From: Verrucomicrobiota bacterium
GTDB taxonomy: Bacteria > Verrucomicrobiota > Verrucomicrobiia > Limisphaerales > SIBE01
Length of the DNA: 61,280 nucleotides
Reading direction: 5' to 3'
NCBI GenBank assembly: GCA_016871515.1
Contig: VHDE01000018.1
Span: forward strand, 1-61,280
The notes below the pieces were generated by a model, which was given only the letters and a program-made list of their open reading frames with translations, searched no databases and was not told the DNA's origin. The position numbers and the translations under genes are program-made. The first letter of the stretch is position 1, and each line of letters begins with the position of its first letter. Positions 26,564 to 35,745 of this stretch are shown here, piece by piece.

Positions 26564-27638
26564 CGCGGCGCTGATCGCGGCGGAATTGCCGGACGGAGAT
26601 GGCTTCTCATTGGCTGAGAGAATTCGGGAACTGTCCGGCGCGGCGGCGATGCCTTTAGTTATTCTTTCCCGCAGCCGCCTCCAGACGGATGATCCAAGGT
26701 TAGCTAAGGCCGGCATCGCCGCCACGCTGCTCAAACCGCTTCGGCGCCCCCAATTGTTCGCCGCGCTGAACCGCGCCTTTGACCTTGAACAAGAAACGCC
26801 GGCCGCGCCTGCGTCATCGAGCTTCGATTCGGCAATGGCCAGTCGAATGCCTTTGAAGATTATCCTGGCCGATGACAGCCACGTGAACCAGAAGGTCGGA
26901 GTCCAATTGTTGCAACGGTTCGGTTATCGCTGCACGACCGTCGGCAACGGCCTCGAAACTATTGCGGCCTTGGAGGTTGATTCGTTCGATCTGCTCTTCT
27001 TGGATGTGCAAATGCCGGAATTGGACGGGTACGAAACAGCCCGGCGGATTCGCCAGAAGTGGTCCGCAGCACGGCCTAGAATCATCGCTATGACTGGCAG
27101 CGCTCTGCCGGGTGATCGAGAGAAATGCCTTGAAGCTGGCATGGATGATTACATCGCCAGGCCAGTGCGGATGGAAGAACTTCGGCGAGCCTTGGAGCGT
27201 TGGGGCCCGACGTGCCAGAAGCGTGCCGGCGCCGCGTCCGCCAGTCTGACACCTGACGCGCTTCTCGATGCAACGCGTCCGCCCTCATCGGTTCCGGCCA
27301 AAGGCACGGATGAACCACTTCTGGACCTCGATCGGTTGAAAGAGATGGCGGGCGATACCGCCGATGGCGTGCAGGAGCTGGCCGGGCTTTATTTGACCGA
27401 AGCGTCGCAGCAGATCCAACAAATGGGCAGAGCCATTGAATCCAAATCCGCCGCAGAGGTGGCACACTTGGCCCATAAATGCTTCGGAGCCAGCGCCACC
27501 TGCGGCATGACGGCGATCCTCCCTTCGCTGCGGGAGTTGGAGCGCCTTGGGCATTCAGGTCGATTATCGAACGCACAACATTTCTGGAACGAGGCGAATG
27601 AAGCGTTGGATCAATTGAAAGACCTTTACAATGGATGA
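26418..27638 (+). pseudogene. Hybrid sensor kinase, C-terminal part (two receivers and Hpt)
   Basis: Continuation of the 25133 kinase in the shifted frame; the true coding continues from about 26320. It contains a degenerate receiver lacking its acidic pocket ([19 protein letters not shown]). A complete receiver follows (KIILADDSHVNQKVGVQLLQ, acceptor Asp in LLFLDVQMPELDGYETARRI, Lys-position replaced by Arg in DDYIARPVRMEEL). Last is an Hpt domain (VAHLAHKCFGASATCGM, phospho-His). The architecture REC-HisKA-HATPase-REC-REC-Hpt is a phosphorelay. If translated separately from ATG 26418 it could act as a phosphotransfer protein. It ends four bases before the next response regulator. Confidence 0.85.
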
Positions 27639-27641
27639 CAC

Positions 27642-28375
27642 ATGAAGAAGGTTCTCTTTATCGAAGACGATCCGATCGTTGGACGCATTTACGCGTGTCA
27701 ATTAGAGTGGGCCGGCTATCAAGTCGAGCTCGCGGACGATGGCGAAACAGGGATGCGGGCGCTCAAACGTTTTCAACCAAACGCAGGCGCGGATCGATGC
27801 CTGGTCAGGCGGACACGAGCGCGAAAGAGATATTGAAGGTCATTGACGACACTTTGAAATCGGCGCAGTCCCGATCGGCTTTGGCCGCGCCGGCTTCCGA
27901 AAGGGAGCCCGCCGTGGCCAATGCAGAGCCACCGGACGTTCGTGGAGACTTTTTGAAGGGCGCTCCGCAGAGCATCATCGCCCTGCAGGAAAGTTTTAAG
28001 AAGCTCCCGAAGGCGGAGCCTGAGTCCGCCATTGGTCCACTGATTGAGGAGTTTTACCGGAAAGTTCATGCGTTCGCGACCGCCGCGGCTTTGGCTGAAA
28101 CGGGATCGCTCGCGCATATTGCTTCAGCACTCGAAGCTTTGGTCAAAGAACTCCAAGAGAAACCCAAGAATATCAATGCATCGACCGTGCGCACGATCGG
28201 TCAAACGCTCGACTTGCTAGGGACGCCAGTTATTTTCGTCACCACGTTGAACAGCTTCGAAAGCCGCGTGCGCTCCGCGAAGAGCGGAAAGCGGCAGAGG
28301 ACTGCCGCAAGCCAAGACGCTGTCGCGCGAACGTTATATCCCAACCAATATGAAACTGAACCTGATCGGGCCTAA
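27642..28375 (+). pseudogene. Response regulator with internal deletions and frameshift
   Basis: ATG 27642 starts a normal receiver (MKKVLFIEDDPIVGRIYACQ, then GYQVELADDGETGMRALKRF). After FQPN about 60 residues, including the phospho-acceptor Asp, are missing, and the text resumes at the receiver end (AGADRCLV). The frame then changes so that DTSAKEILKVIDDTLKSAQ is read with the following Hpt-like helical region (SIIALQESFKKLPKAEPES, then GSLAHIASALEALVKELQEK). After TLDLLG it jumps to TPVIFVTTLNSFESRVRSA, which looks like the beta-4/beta-5 part of a second receiver, and ends in unrelated sequence. At least two deletions and one frameshift make function unlikely. Confidence 0.75.
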
Positions 28376-29756
28376 CTTTCTCTCGCAAGTTCCTCAATTA
28401 GCGCAAGCGTTCAATGTTACGACTGCGCTTTGCGTTTTGTGCAACTTGTTCGTTTCTCGCGCCGCCGCTTCTGAAGGAGCGAACTGGCCCTCATTCCGCG
28501 GACCGCAAGCCACTGGAGTGGCCGAGGGCCACAAAACCCCGGAGAAATGGGATGTTGAGCGAGGGGGGAACACACGATGGAAAACGCGCATTCCCGGACT
28601 GGGACATTCTTGTCCTGTGATCTGGGAGAACCGGCTTTTCGTGACCACAGCGGCAACCGAGAGCGACGACGCGAATCTCAGGATCGGACTTTACGGCGAT
28701 ATTCAGCCGGTGACCGAATCCTTCGAGCACCGTTGGACCGTATATTGCCTCAACAAGACCAACGGTTCAGTGCTTTGGAAAGAGGTCGCGCATACGGGCA
28801 TCCCGAAGATCAAGCGCCATCCAAAGTCGAGCCACGCGAATTCAACGCCTGCGACCGACGGGAAACATGTTGTCGCATTCTTTGGCGCGGAAGGATTGTT
28901 CTGCTTCGACATGGATGGAAAGCGCCTTTGGCAAAAGGAGCTTGGCCCGCTAGATTCCGGTTACTTTGTTGTGCCCGCGGCGCAATGGGGTTTTGCCAGC
29001 TCGCCCATTATTCATCAAGACCGCGTGATCGTGCAATGCGATGTCCAAACCAATTCGTTTTTGGCGGCCTTCGAAATAAAGGACGGAAAGGAAGTGTGGC
29101 GGACGCGCCGCGCTGATGTGCCGACCTGGAGCACGCCCACGATCGAGACTGGCACAGGCCGCACTCAGATCTTGATCAATGGATTCAAGCACACAGGTGG
29201 CTACGACTTTGCAACGGGAAAGGAAATCTGGAAGTTAACGGGCGGCGGAGATATTCCCGTGCCGACGCCTATCGTCGCCCATGGTCTGACTTTCATGACG
29301 AGCTCGCATGGTCCAGTGAGGCCGATTTATGCGATTCGAAACGAGGCCAAGGGCGATATCACGCTGGCGAGCGGGCAATCGACCAATCAATACATTGTTT
29401 GGAGCCAGACTCGCGGCGGCAATTATATGCAAACACCGATCGTTTATGGTGATTATCTTTATTGCTCCAACGACGCGGGCGTCCTGGCTTGTTACCGAGC
29501 CAAGACCGGCGAAAATCTCTACACAGAACGCCTTGGCGATGGTAGGTCGGGATTCACCGCCTCAGCTGTCGCAGCGGATCAAAAAATCTATTTCACCAGT
29601 GAGCAAGGAACAGTCAGCGCAATCAAGGCTGGCCCTAAGTTCGAGGTTCTGGCTCGGAACGAAATGGGCGAGTCCTGTATGGCAACGCCGGCCATTTCCG
29701 GCGGAGCGCTCTTCTTCCGAACCCGGCATCACGTCGTGATGGTGGCTGAGAAATGA
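28350..29756 (+). CDS. Exported PQQ-type beta-propeller protein
   Basis: A 468-residue protein from ATG 28350, overlapping the preceding broken gene by 26 bases. The N-terminus has a hydrophobic export segment (TTALCVLCNLFVSRAAA) before ANWPSFRGPQATGVAEG, the usual opening of PQQ_2/PQQ-like propellers in PVC bacteria. Blades are visible as repeated GxxVWxT/W-K-type motifs: YCLNKTNGSVLWKEV, FCFDMDGKRLWQKEL, FEIKDGKEVWRTRR, YDFATGKEIWKLTG and ACYRAKTGENLYTERL. Residues of true PQQ dehydrogenases (catalytic Asp pair) are not apparent, so it may be a structural or sugar-binding propeller. Confidence 0.85.
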   Translation: MKLNLIGPNFLSQVPQLAQAFNVTTALCVLCNLFVSRAAASEGANWPSFRGPQATGVAEGHKTPEKWDVERGGNTRWKTRIPGLGHSCPVIWENRLFVTTAATESDDANLRIGLYGDIQPVTESFEHRWTVYCLNKTNGSVLWKEVAHTGIPKIKRHPKSSHANSTPATDGKHVVAFFGAEGLFCFDMDGKRLWQKELGPLDSGYFVVPAAQWGFASSPIIHQDRVIVQCDVQTNSFLAAFEIKDGKEVWRTRRADVPTWSTPTIETGTGRTQILINGFKHTGGYDFATGKEIWKLTGGGDIPVPTPIVAHGLTFMTSSHGPVRPIYAIRNEAKGDITLASGQSTNQYIVWSQTRGGNYMQTPIVYGDYLYCSNDAGVLACYRAKTGENLYTERLGDGRSGFTASAVAADQKIYFTSEQGTVSAIKAGPKFEVLARNEMGESCMATPAISGGALFFRTRHHVVMVAEK

Positions 29757-29775
29757 AGATTGCGCCCGTTTTGCC

Positions 29776-31173
29776 ATGAGTAACCTGCTGGCTAAGCTCG
29801 GACTGCATCGCCCCGAATTGCGCGCTTGGGCCATGTACGATTGGGCGAACTCGGCCTTCATCACCGTGATTATCACGGCGGTTTATCCAGTTTATTTCTC
29901 GAAGATCGCTGGGGCAGACGTGCCGCCGGAAGTTTCCGAACTGCGCCATGGCATCGCGACCACTCTCGGTTTGCTCATCATCGCCGCGCTGGCGCCGATT
30001 CTGGGAGCGATTGCCGATTTTGCGCCCATCAAGAAACGAATGATCGGAACGTTTTTAGGCATCGGCGTTGTTTCGGTCGCTTTGATGTTTTTCATCCAGC
30101 GCGGTGATTGGTTGCTCGCTTGCGTGTTGTTTGTCATCGCGAACTTCGCCGCCAACGGGAGCTTTGTCTTCTACGACGCGCTTCTCCCGCACATCGCGAA
30201 GGAGGAGGAAATGGACCGCGTGTCGACGGCCGGTTATGCAATCGGATACGTTGGGGGCGGACTTTTGCTGGCGCTCAATCTTGCTTGGATTCTCAAGCCG
30301 CAATGGTTCGGCTTGCCGCACGGCCAGGGGCTGACGGCAGCGCAAGAGACTTTGCCAACGCGTCTGGCGTTTCTCTCGGTTGCGCTCTGGTGGTTGCTCT
30401 TTGCGATTCCGCTCTTTCGCCGAGTTCCTGAACCGGCCTTGAATATCCGTGCTGGCCAATTGACTTCGGGTGGCGCCGTTCGCAATGGCTTTCGTCAACT
30501 CGGCGAGACATTTCAAGAATTGCGCCGGTTCAAGAATGCGCTTCTCATGTTGATCGGCTTCCTGATTTACAACGATGGCATCGGCACAATCATTCGTATG
30601 GCGGTGATTTATGGGCAAGGAAAGGGAATAGGCCAAGACGCGCTCATCAGCGCGATCCTGATCACTCAATTTGTCGGCATTCCCTTCGCCTTTCTCTTCG
30701 GGCTCCTCGCCGGCAAAATCGGCGCAAAACCAGCAATCTTCCTGGCTTTGGCCGTTTATGGCGGCATCAGCATTTTCGGTTATTTCATGGAGACCGCCAC
30801 ACACTTCTTTATCCTCGCCATTTTGGTCGGCATGGTCCAAGGCGGCGCGCAAGCCTTAAGCCGCTCGCTCTTTGCCAGTATGATCCCGCGCCACAAGTCG
30901 GGACAATTCTTTGGCTTTTTTGCCGTGGTCGAAAAATTCGCGGGCATCTTCGGACCGTTTCTGTTCTCGGCCATGATTGCTGCGACGGGATCGAGCCGGA
31001 ATGCCATACTCTCCGTCATCGCGTTTTTTGTCGTGGGCGGCGCCGTGTTTTATTTTGTCAATGTTGACGAAGGGCAGCGCTTGGCTCGCGAAGCAGAAGC
31101 AGAAACGCAGCCCCGGGCGAAGCTGAACAGTGAGCAAGGCGGTGACCAGCAGTTAACGCCTGACAAAACCTGA
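29776..31173 (+). CDS. MFS transporter, UMF1/Atg22-like
   Basis: A 465-residue integral membrane protein with about 12 hydrophobic segments. The N-terminal RAWAMYDWANSAFITVIITA is the signature of the UMF1 (Atg22-like) family. It is followed by ALAPILGAIADFAPIKKRMI (MFS motif A region) and FYDALLPHIAKEEEMDRVST. Family members are vacuole effluxer-like amino-acid or unknown-substrate exporters; substrate here unknown. It starts 19 bases after the propeller gene, so probably the same transcript. The polar tail after YFVNVDEGQRLAREA is short. The encoded C-terminus (GGDQQLTPDKT) leads into the repeat starting at about 31165. Confidence 0.9.
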   Translation: MSNLLAKLGLHRPELRAWAMYDWANSAFITVIITAVYPVYFSKIAGADVPPEVSELRHGIATTLGLLIIAALAPILGAIADFAPIKKRMIGTFLGIGVVSVALMFFIQRGDWLLACVLFVIANFAANGSFVFYDALLPHIAKEEEMDRVSTAGYAIGYVGGGLLLALNLAWILKPQWFGLPHGQGLTAAQETLPTRLAFLSVALWWLLFAIPLFRRVPEPALNIRAGQLTSGGAVRNGFRQLGETFQELRRFKNALLMLIGFLIYNDGIGTIIRMAVIYGQGKGIGQDALISAILITQFVGIPFAFLFGLLAGKIGAKPAIFLALAVYGGISIFGYFMETATHFFILAILVGMVQGGAQALSRSLFASMIPRHKSGQFFGFFAVVEKFAGIFGPFLFSAMIAATGSSRNAILSVIAFFVVGGAVFYFVNVDEGQRLAREAEAETQPRAKLNSEQGGDQQLTPDKT

Positions 31174-31375
31174 AAAACCTGAAAACCCGAAACCCGAAAC
31201 CCGAAACAAATTCCAATAAGATAACGCCAAAATTGGCAAACAAGAGCTTGCTGCCATTGTTTGGAGAAAAGCACGCGCGGCTATTTTACTATTTTCATTT
31301 CTGATTTTTCTGGTTTGAGGTTTTGGATTTGTTTCGGATTTCGATATTCGGATTTCGGATTTAGAATTTCATTGC
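31165..31375. repeat. Inverted microsatellite-like arms (CCGAAAC / GTTTCGG)
   Basis: ACCCGAAACCCGAAACCCG at about 31183-31206 and GATTTGTTTCGGATTTCGAT ... TTCGGATTTCGGATTT at about 31325-31365 form an inverted pair. The same arrangement (AAATCCGAAATCCGAAACAA ... TGGATTTGTTTCGAATTTCG) occurs at 55974-56105. Confidence 0.6.
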
Positions 31376-31462
31376 TCGTGTGCCTCAAACCAGCCCAATC
31401 GACAGTATCATTTCCACCAATTGCTCTTGGCGAACTCGCTCGCTTGTGGATTCAATCTCGTC

Positions 31463-32107
31463 ATGCTTGCCACTGAACTTGTCGCCGCCCGGATCCCGAC
31501 GTCGCGAAGCTTGATGGTCGTCTTACATGGCTTGGGCGATAGCATGGAAGGTTATCGCTGGCTGCCCTCCATGCTCGGACTGCCTTGGCTTAATTATCTG
31601 CTGGTGAATGCTCCCGACCTGTATTACGGCGGCTATTCCTGGTACGATTACACCGGCGACGCTGGACCTGGAGTCATTCGAAGCCGGCAGTTGCTCACCG
31701 CCGTTCTCGATCAACAGCGCGAGCGCGGGTTTCCGCCCGAGCAAACATTTCTATTTGGTTTTTCCCAAGGCTGTTTAATGACCATCGATGTCGGGCTGCG
31801 CTATCCTCATCGACTGTCCGGATTGATCGGTATTAGCGGCTACGTCTTCGAACCGGAGAAGTTGGTTCAAGCACTCTCACCCGTTGCCTTGCAGCAACGA
31901 GTGCTCCTGACACACGGGACGCAAGATGCGCTTATTCCGGCTGCTCCAGTCCGGGATCAGATTGCGCTTTTGAAAGCCGCGGGCATTAACCTCGAATGGC
32001 ACGAGTTTGTGAAGGATCACACCATTGCTGGTGAAGAGGAAGTCAGAGTAATTCGCGATTTTGTGACAAGACAAGACAACCGCGCTCAAACAGGCGCTCC
32101 GTCGTAA
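31463..32107 (+). CDS. Alpha/beta hydrolase, phospholipase/carboxylesterase type
   Basis: A 214-residue cytosolic-type esterase from ATG 31463 (MLATELVAARIPTSRSLMVV). The fold markers are VVLHGLGDSMEGYRW (oxyanion loop), LFGFSQGCLMTIDVGLRYP with nucleophile Ser in GFSQG, THGTQDALIP with the acid Asp, and FVKDHTIAGEE supplying the His. This is the Abhydrolase_2 (YpfH/carboxylesterase 2) pattern. The tail after FVTRQDNR runs into repeat sequence (half copy of family 1 and family 3 at 32102). An in-frame start at 31421 exists but adds no conserved sequence. Confidence 0.88.
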   Translation: MLATELVAARIPTSRSLMVVLHGLGDSMEGYRWLPSMLGLPWLNYLLVNAPDLYYGGYSWYDYTGDAGPGVIRSRQLLTAVLDQQRERGFPPEQTFLFGFSQGCLMTIDVGLRYPHRLSGLIGISGYVFEPEKLVQALSPVALQQRVLLTHGTQDALIPAAPVRDQIALLKAAGINLEWHEFVKDHTIAGEEEVRVIRDFVTRQDNRAQTGAPS

Positions 32108-32480
32108 CGCAGAGTTTCACTCTGCCCTGGAGTTTGGACATTTCCAACCGACTTAATCCCCCACTTCATCTCGCACCCTGGAAACGGCAGTTAAACCACG
32201 AATAGACACGGATTCCGAAGAAGTTCCGTCATTCGATGTAGTTCATCGAGCAGGTGAGCTCTGCAACCGCGTTGGATTCGTGTTCATTTGTACCACTATA
32301 GGAAGAAATCTTCGTTTTTTGAGCAGAATTTTAAGCGCGCATAAACACTCACGAAACACTGCCTTCTTCCTTGCGTTTTCGTGTCTTTCGTGTTTTTCGT
32401 GGTAACCAATTCGGACCACCGCGATTTACGCCGAAGAGATGGACCACGAAAGACACGAAACACACGAAAAGGGAAATGAC
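32102..32480. repeat. Repeat-rich spacer (family 3 segment and CACGAAA-type arms)
   Basis: 32102-32180 matches 11255-11329 in reverse orientation. 32365-32400 (TTTTCGTGTCTTTCGTGTTT ...) and 32438-32472 (GGACCACGAAAGACACGAAA ...) are inverted copies of the CACGAAAGACACGAAA motif that is common in intergenic DNA of this group. A related copy is inside the signal peptide of the gene at 53404. No gene is supported in 32108-32683. Confidence 0.6.
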
Positions 32481-32683
32481 CTATGGAGGTGTTTGGGTAT
32501 CTCAGTTACCAATTCATGCCTTGGGTTGGGGCTTTGCTGCTCCGTGTTCTCTGTTGCTCCCTGTGGCCAAACTGCTTTTCAAATCCTTCGCGGTCTTCGC
32601 GATCTTGGTGTTAGTCAGATTCTTCTCTGCGTTTTTCACGCCTCTGCGGTTCTTGGGTTGCGGCTCTCTCCCCGCTCTGTCCA

Positions 32684-32878
32684 TTAGTGGTTTCCGTTCT
32701 TCTCCAGGCGCGTCTCAAACCAAACAACATCTTCAATGTTCAAGACCAGACTCTCGGAAGCGCGCAGCAGTTGATCCACGACGGCGTGGCGGTTGTCCCC
32801 GTCGGCCGAAAGCTGCGCCAACTTCGCCACACTGGCCAACGCTCGATCATAAACCTTGAGCTTCTCCCATGAGAACAT
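32684..32878 (-). pseudogene. Four-helix bundle protein (23S rRNA IVP-like), truncated
   Basis: A 64-residue frame starting MFSWEKLKVYDRALASVAKL and continuing LLRASESLVLNI. This matches the first two helices of the small four-helix bundle proteins encoded by 23S rRNA intervening sequences and found widely in PVC genomes (family length about 120). After VLNI the conserved AEG.. helix is replaced by EDVVWFETRLEKNGNH and a stop, so helices 3 and 4 are missing. Probably a remnant. Confidence 0.7.
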
Positions 32879-32886
32879 CTTTACTT

Positions 32887-32982
32887 CCTTCGATTCGGGG
32901 CCACACCCTCCAATGGATTAAGTGTGAGATCAAGTGCAGGACTAAGTCCAGCCCGCAAAATGTCCAGACTCCGCGTTACGAC
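32887..32982. repeat. Dispersed repeat, reverse copy of 10971-11063
   Basis: CGATTCGGGGCCACACCCTC ... CAATGGATTAAGTGTGAGAT ... GTGCAGGACTAAGTCCAGCC, ending TCCAGACTCCGCGTTACGAC. It is the reverse complement of the element before the giant cytochrome gene. It occupies the spacer ahead of the IPT protein. Confidence 0.75.
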
Positions 32983-33065
32983 CCCTTGCCGCTTGGCGCG
33001 CGAGAGGCTAATTTGACCGGCGGAAAGATTGCTGCCTCGGGAGAGGAATCTGGGATTCCGTTCGA

Positions 33066-35069
33066 ATGAAATTGATTACCGGTTCATTGTTTCGTCGTGT
33101 CATTGGCGTGATCATGCCGTTATGGTTCGCACTCGGAGGCGATTGGGCCATCCACGCAGTTGGTAGCGCACGGCCTGCCATCGCGGCTTTCTCACCGGCG
33201 GGCGGCGAGCCCGGGACCAGCGTGATCATTACGGGCGCCAATTTTGCCGGCGTGCGGGAAGTTCGGTTCAATAACGTCCTGGCTGCGTTTACCATCGTCT
33301 CGCCTGACACGTTGGCGGCCACGGTTCCTTTGGAAGCAACCACCGGACCGCTTAGTGTCACCACTGCTTCCGGCACAGTCACGAGCCGGAGTCACTTTGT
33401 TGTGGCTCCGCGGATCGTCAGCCTTTCGCCGGACAGCGGATCGCCCGGCGCCATTGTGTTGCTCGAAGGCGCGAATTTCGAGGGCGCCACCGCGGTTACG
33501 TTCAATGGGCGCAATGCTTCCTCGTTCTCCGTGGTCAGCGCGACTCAAATCCGCTCTGCCGTGCCTATCGGCGCTAGCACAGGTCCAGTCAGTGTCACTA
33601 CGCCTTTCGGCGCGGCGGCAAGCACAAGTAACTTCATCGTCACCGGAGCGGGACCGGTGATTGCTGATTTTTCTCCGGCCAACGGCGCGCCTGGTGTGGT
33701 TGTGACCATTGAAGGTCAGAATTTTCCAGGAGCCACCGCGGTGAGGTTCAATGGGGTTAACGCGAGCTTTTCCATTAATGCGCCGACGCAGATCGCAGCT
33801 ACAGTTCCCGCTTCCGCAACGAGCGGGTTTATTACGATCGCTTCGCCCGCTGGAACAGGCACAAGTCCGAGAACATTCATCGTCACCTTGAATCCAATCG
33901 TCACAGAGTTCTCGCCTGCCATTGGCACACCGGGAACGACTGTGGTCATTGACGGCTCGAACTTCACCGGCGCCACTGCCGTCAGGTTCAACGGCGTGAA
34001 CGCTGCGAGTTTCTCGGCAATATCGCCAACGCAGATTCGCGCTGTTGCGCCGGCGAATGCGACGACCGGACCTGTCAGCATCACGACTCCGAGGGGCACT
34101 GGAACCAGCGCGCAGGTCTTTCAAGTCGTGACGGGTCCTGCCATCACCGGGTTTTCGCCAGTGGCAGGTTCGCCTGGAACGCTCGTAGCCGTTGAAGGTT
34201 TCAACTTCAACAACGCGAGCGCGGTAAGGTTTGGCGACGTTGCTGCGCGGTTCACCATCGTGGCCGCATCGCAGATCAACGCCACAGTGCCGGCTGGCGC
34301 CGTTACAGCGCCGATTTCCGTCACCACGCCCGCAGGCGTCGCGACAAGCACAGATCGGTTTCTGGTGACGAGTGGCGCGCCGGTGATCACGAGCCTTTTT
34401 CCGGCGGCCGGGCTGCCTGGCGTGACGGTTATCATCGAAGGACTTCAGTTTGCCGGGGCAACCGCGGTGAGGTTCAATGGAACCAACGCGAGTTTTACGG
34501 TCACATCGGAAACGCAGATCCACGGCATTGTTCCCGAAGCTGCGACGACGGGCCCGATCAGTGTCACGACACCGTTGGGGACAGGCTCCAGTAGCACTGC
34601 GTTTATCGCTGCGCCCAGGATAGCCAGTTTCTCGCCAACGAACGGCTTCGTGGGGAGCAGTGTCACCATTCGTGGCGTAAATCTCGCTGAGGTTGCTGCG
34701 GTGAGGTTCGGCGGTGCAGCGGCCGATTTCGTCATTCCCTCATCTACGGAGGTTCGAGCCACCGTTCCAAACAACACTCGAACCGGGACGATTAGCGTTG
34801 CGAACGCAGCCGGCATCGTTGCGACGACGAACGTCTTCACTATCGTGTCCAGCCCAGCTGTTCTAGATATTGAAGAAACGACCGGCAACCGGATCACCAT
34901 TTCCTGGCCGGCGGCTGCAGCGGATTTCGTTCTTCAAACCACAGATCAACTGGCCGTTCCCGTTCGATGGGTGACTGTGACAAACTCGCCGGTTGTGGTC
35001 GGTTTCGAAAAAACCGTTTCTCTGCCAGCGCAGGAGAAGGCGAGATTCTATCGCTTAGTCCGGCATTGA
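33066..35069 (+). CDS. Exported protein with seven IPT/TIG repeats
   Basis: A 667-residue secreted protein. After an N-terminal hydrophobic stretch (VIGVIMPLWFALGGDWA) come seven Ig-like IPT/TIG domains of about 82 residues. Each begins P-x-I-x-x-FSP-x-x-G-x-PG-T (for example PAIAAFSPAGGEPG, PVIADFSPANGAPG, PRIASFSPTNGFVG), with an internal ATAVRFNGVNA-type motif and GPISVTTPAGT-type end. The repeats are closely similar, suggesting expansion by duplication. The last ~55 residues (ITISWPAAAADFVLQTTDQL ... EKARFYRLVRH) match the C-terminal domain common on secreted Verrucomicrobia proteins. Likely adhesion or cell-surface scaffold; no enzyme domain. Confidence 0.9.
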   Translation: MKLITGSLFRRVIGVIMPLWFALGGDWAIHAVGSARPAIAAFSPAGGEPGTSVIITGANFAGVREVRFNNVLAAFTIVSPDTLAATVPLEATTGPLSVTTASGTVTSRSHFVVAPRIVSLSPDSGSPGAIVLLEGANFEGATAVTFNGRNASSFSVVSATQIRSAVPIGASTGPVSVTTPFGAAASTSNFIVTGAGPVIADFSPANGAPGVVVTIEGQNFPGATAVRFNGVNASFSINAPTQIAATVPASATSGFITIASPAGTGTSPRTFIVTLNPIVTEFSPAIGTPGTTVVIDGSNFTGATAVRFNGVNAASFSAISPTQIRAVAPANATTGPVSITTPRGTGTSAQVFQVVTGPAITGFSPVAGSPGTLVAVEGFNFNNASAVRFGDVAARFTIVAASQINATVPAGAVTAPISVTTPAGVATSTDRFLVTSGAPVITSLFPAAGLPGVTVIIEGLQFAGATAVRFNGTNASFTVTSETQIHGIVPEAATTGPISVTTPLGTGSSSTAFIAAPRIASFSPTNGFVGSSVTIRGVNLAEVAAVRFGGAAADFVIPSSTEVRATVPNNTRTGTISVANAAGIVATTNVFTIVSSPAVLDIEETTGNRITISWPAAAADFVLQTTDQLAVPVRWVTVTNSPVVVGFEKTVSLPAQEKARFYRLVRH

Positions 35070-35084
35070 CCGAACATCCGCGCA

Positions 35085-35563
35085 TTATTCCTCGCCATCA
35101 TAGTAATCGAGCGACTCGGAGCGGATCAGCTTGCGTTCGGGCGACCGCACCAGCGACTTCTTGCTGTCGGGATAGCAGCATGATTCTCCAATCGGATTAT
35201 CCGCGACGATGTAGAGGACCAAATCTTCAGCGCTATTGTTCGTGAGTTGGTGAGGTTGGCCCGGTTCGAAAATGAATGCGTCGCCTGATTCGATTACGGT
35301 CGCGCCGTCTTTGTGTCGGACGATGACTCGGCCTGAGATCACGTGATAAACTCCCACTGCGCACTGTGCGAATGATAGGGACAATGGCTTTTGCCCGGCG
35401 GAATCCGGCAAATCTCTGCGTCGAATGGATGCCGTTCCTTTAAGTCCGTGGAGGCCGGTTTGCGCCCCAATGCCACCGAGATTCCCTTGCTGGCGCCACC
35501 GAATTTCCCCTTCGGTGATGACCAGGTCTCTTCCGCGATAACTTTGGTGTTAGTTTTTCGCAT
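35085..35563 (-). pseudogene. Cupin-domain protein with one-base frameshift
   Basis: Two overlapping frames form one cupin. The upstream part from 35563 reads MRKTNTKVIAEETWSSPKGK ... GKSHCPYHSHSAQWEF. The downstream part reads YHVISGRVIVRHKDG then IESGDAFIFEPGQPHQLTNN. Together they hold the cupin motif 1 His residues (CPYHSHSAQWEFYHV), the G-rich turn and motif 2 PGQPHQ. The join needs one extra T in GAGTTTATCAC (T-run at 35348-35350). The repaired length is about 159 residues, with a C-terminal RKLIRSESLDYYDGEE. Either a genuine frameshift or a base error in a homopolymer. Metal-binding beta-barrel; substrate unknown. Confidence 0.8.
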
Positions 35564-35580
35564 AGCTGAATTTCAATCCT

Positions 35581-35745
35581 TCAACGGAACAGGCGCGGCG
35601 CAACCTCGGCGAGGTGCTTTCGCCAAAGCGCGAAATTGTGATGCCCGGCTGAGTCATGAAATGTGTGCTCGATCCCCCGTTTCTTCAGCAGCTCTGGTAA
35701 TCGCTCCGTTTGATCGAACATTCCATCCTGACGCCCACATCCGTT
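35581..35745 (-). pseudogene. C-terminal fragment of esterase-family alpha/beta hydrolase
   Basis: The minus strand encodes CGRQDGMFDQTERLPELLKK, then RGIEHTFHDSAGHHNFALWR and KHLAEVAPRLFR before TGA at 35583-35581. This is the C-terminal segment of Esterase (enterochelin esterase-like) proteins: CG..D segment with the acid residue and a catalytic His in the GHHNFALW turn, corresponding to the usual GGHTW.NW. No matching N-terminal part is present upstream, where a different plus-strand remnant takes over. Remnant of a deleted gene. Confidence 0.65.

Noticed and set aside
32371..32859. 162-codon plus-strand frame between esterase and IPT genes
   Set aside because: Built from the CACGAAA-type repeat and from the antisense of the four-helix bundle remnant; Phe/Arg-rich repeat translation only.
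33192..34523. 443-codon open frame opposite the IPT/TIG protein
   Set aside because: The periodic sequence reflects the repeat structure of the sense gene; the Arg/Asp-rich composition has no family match.
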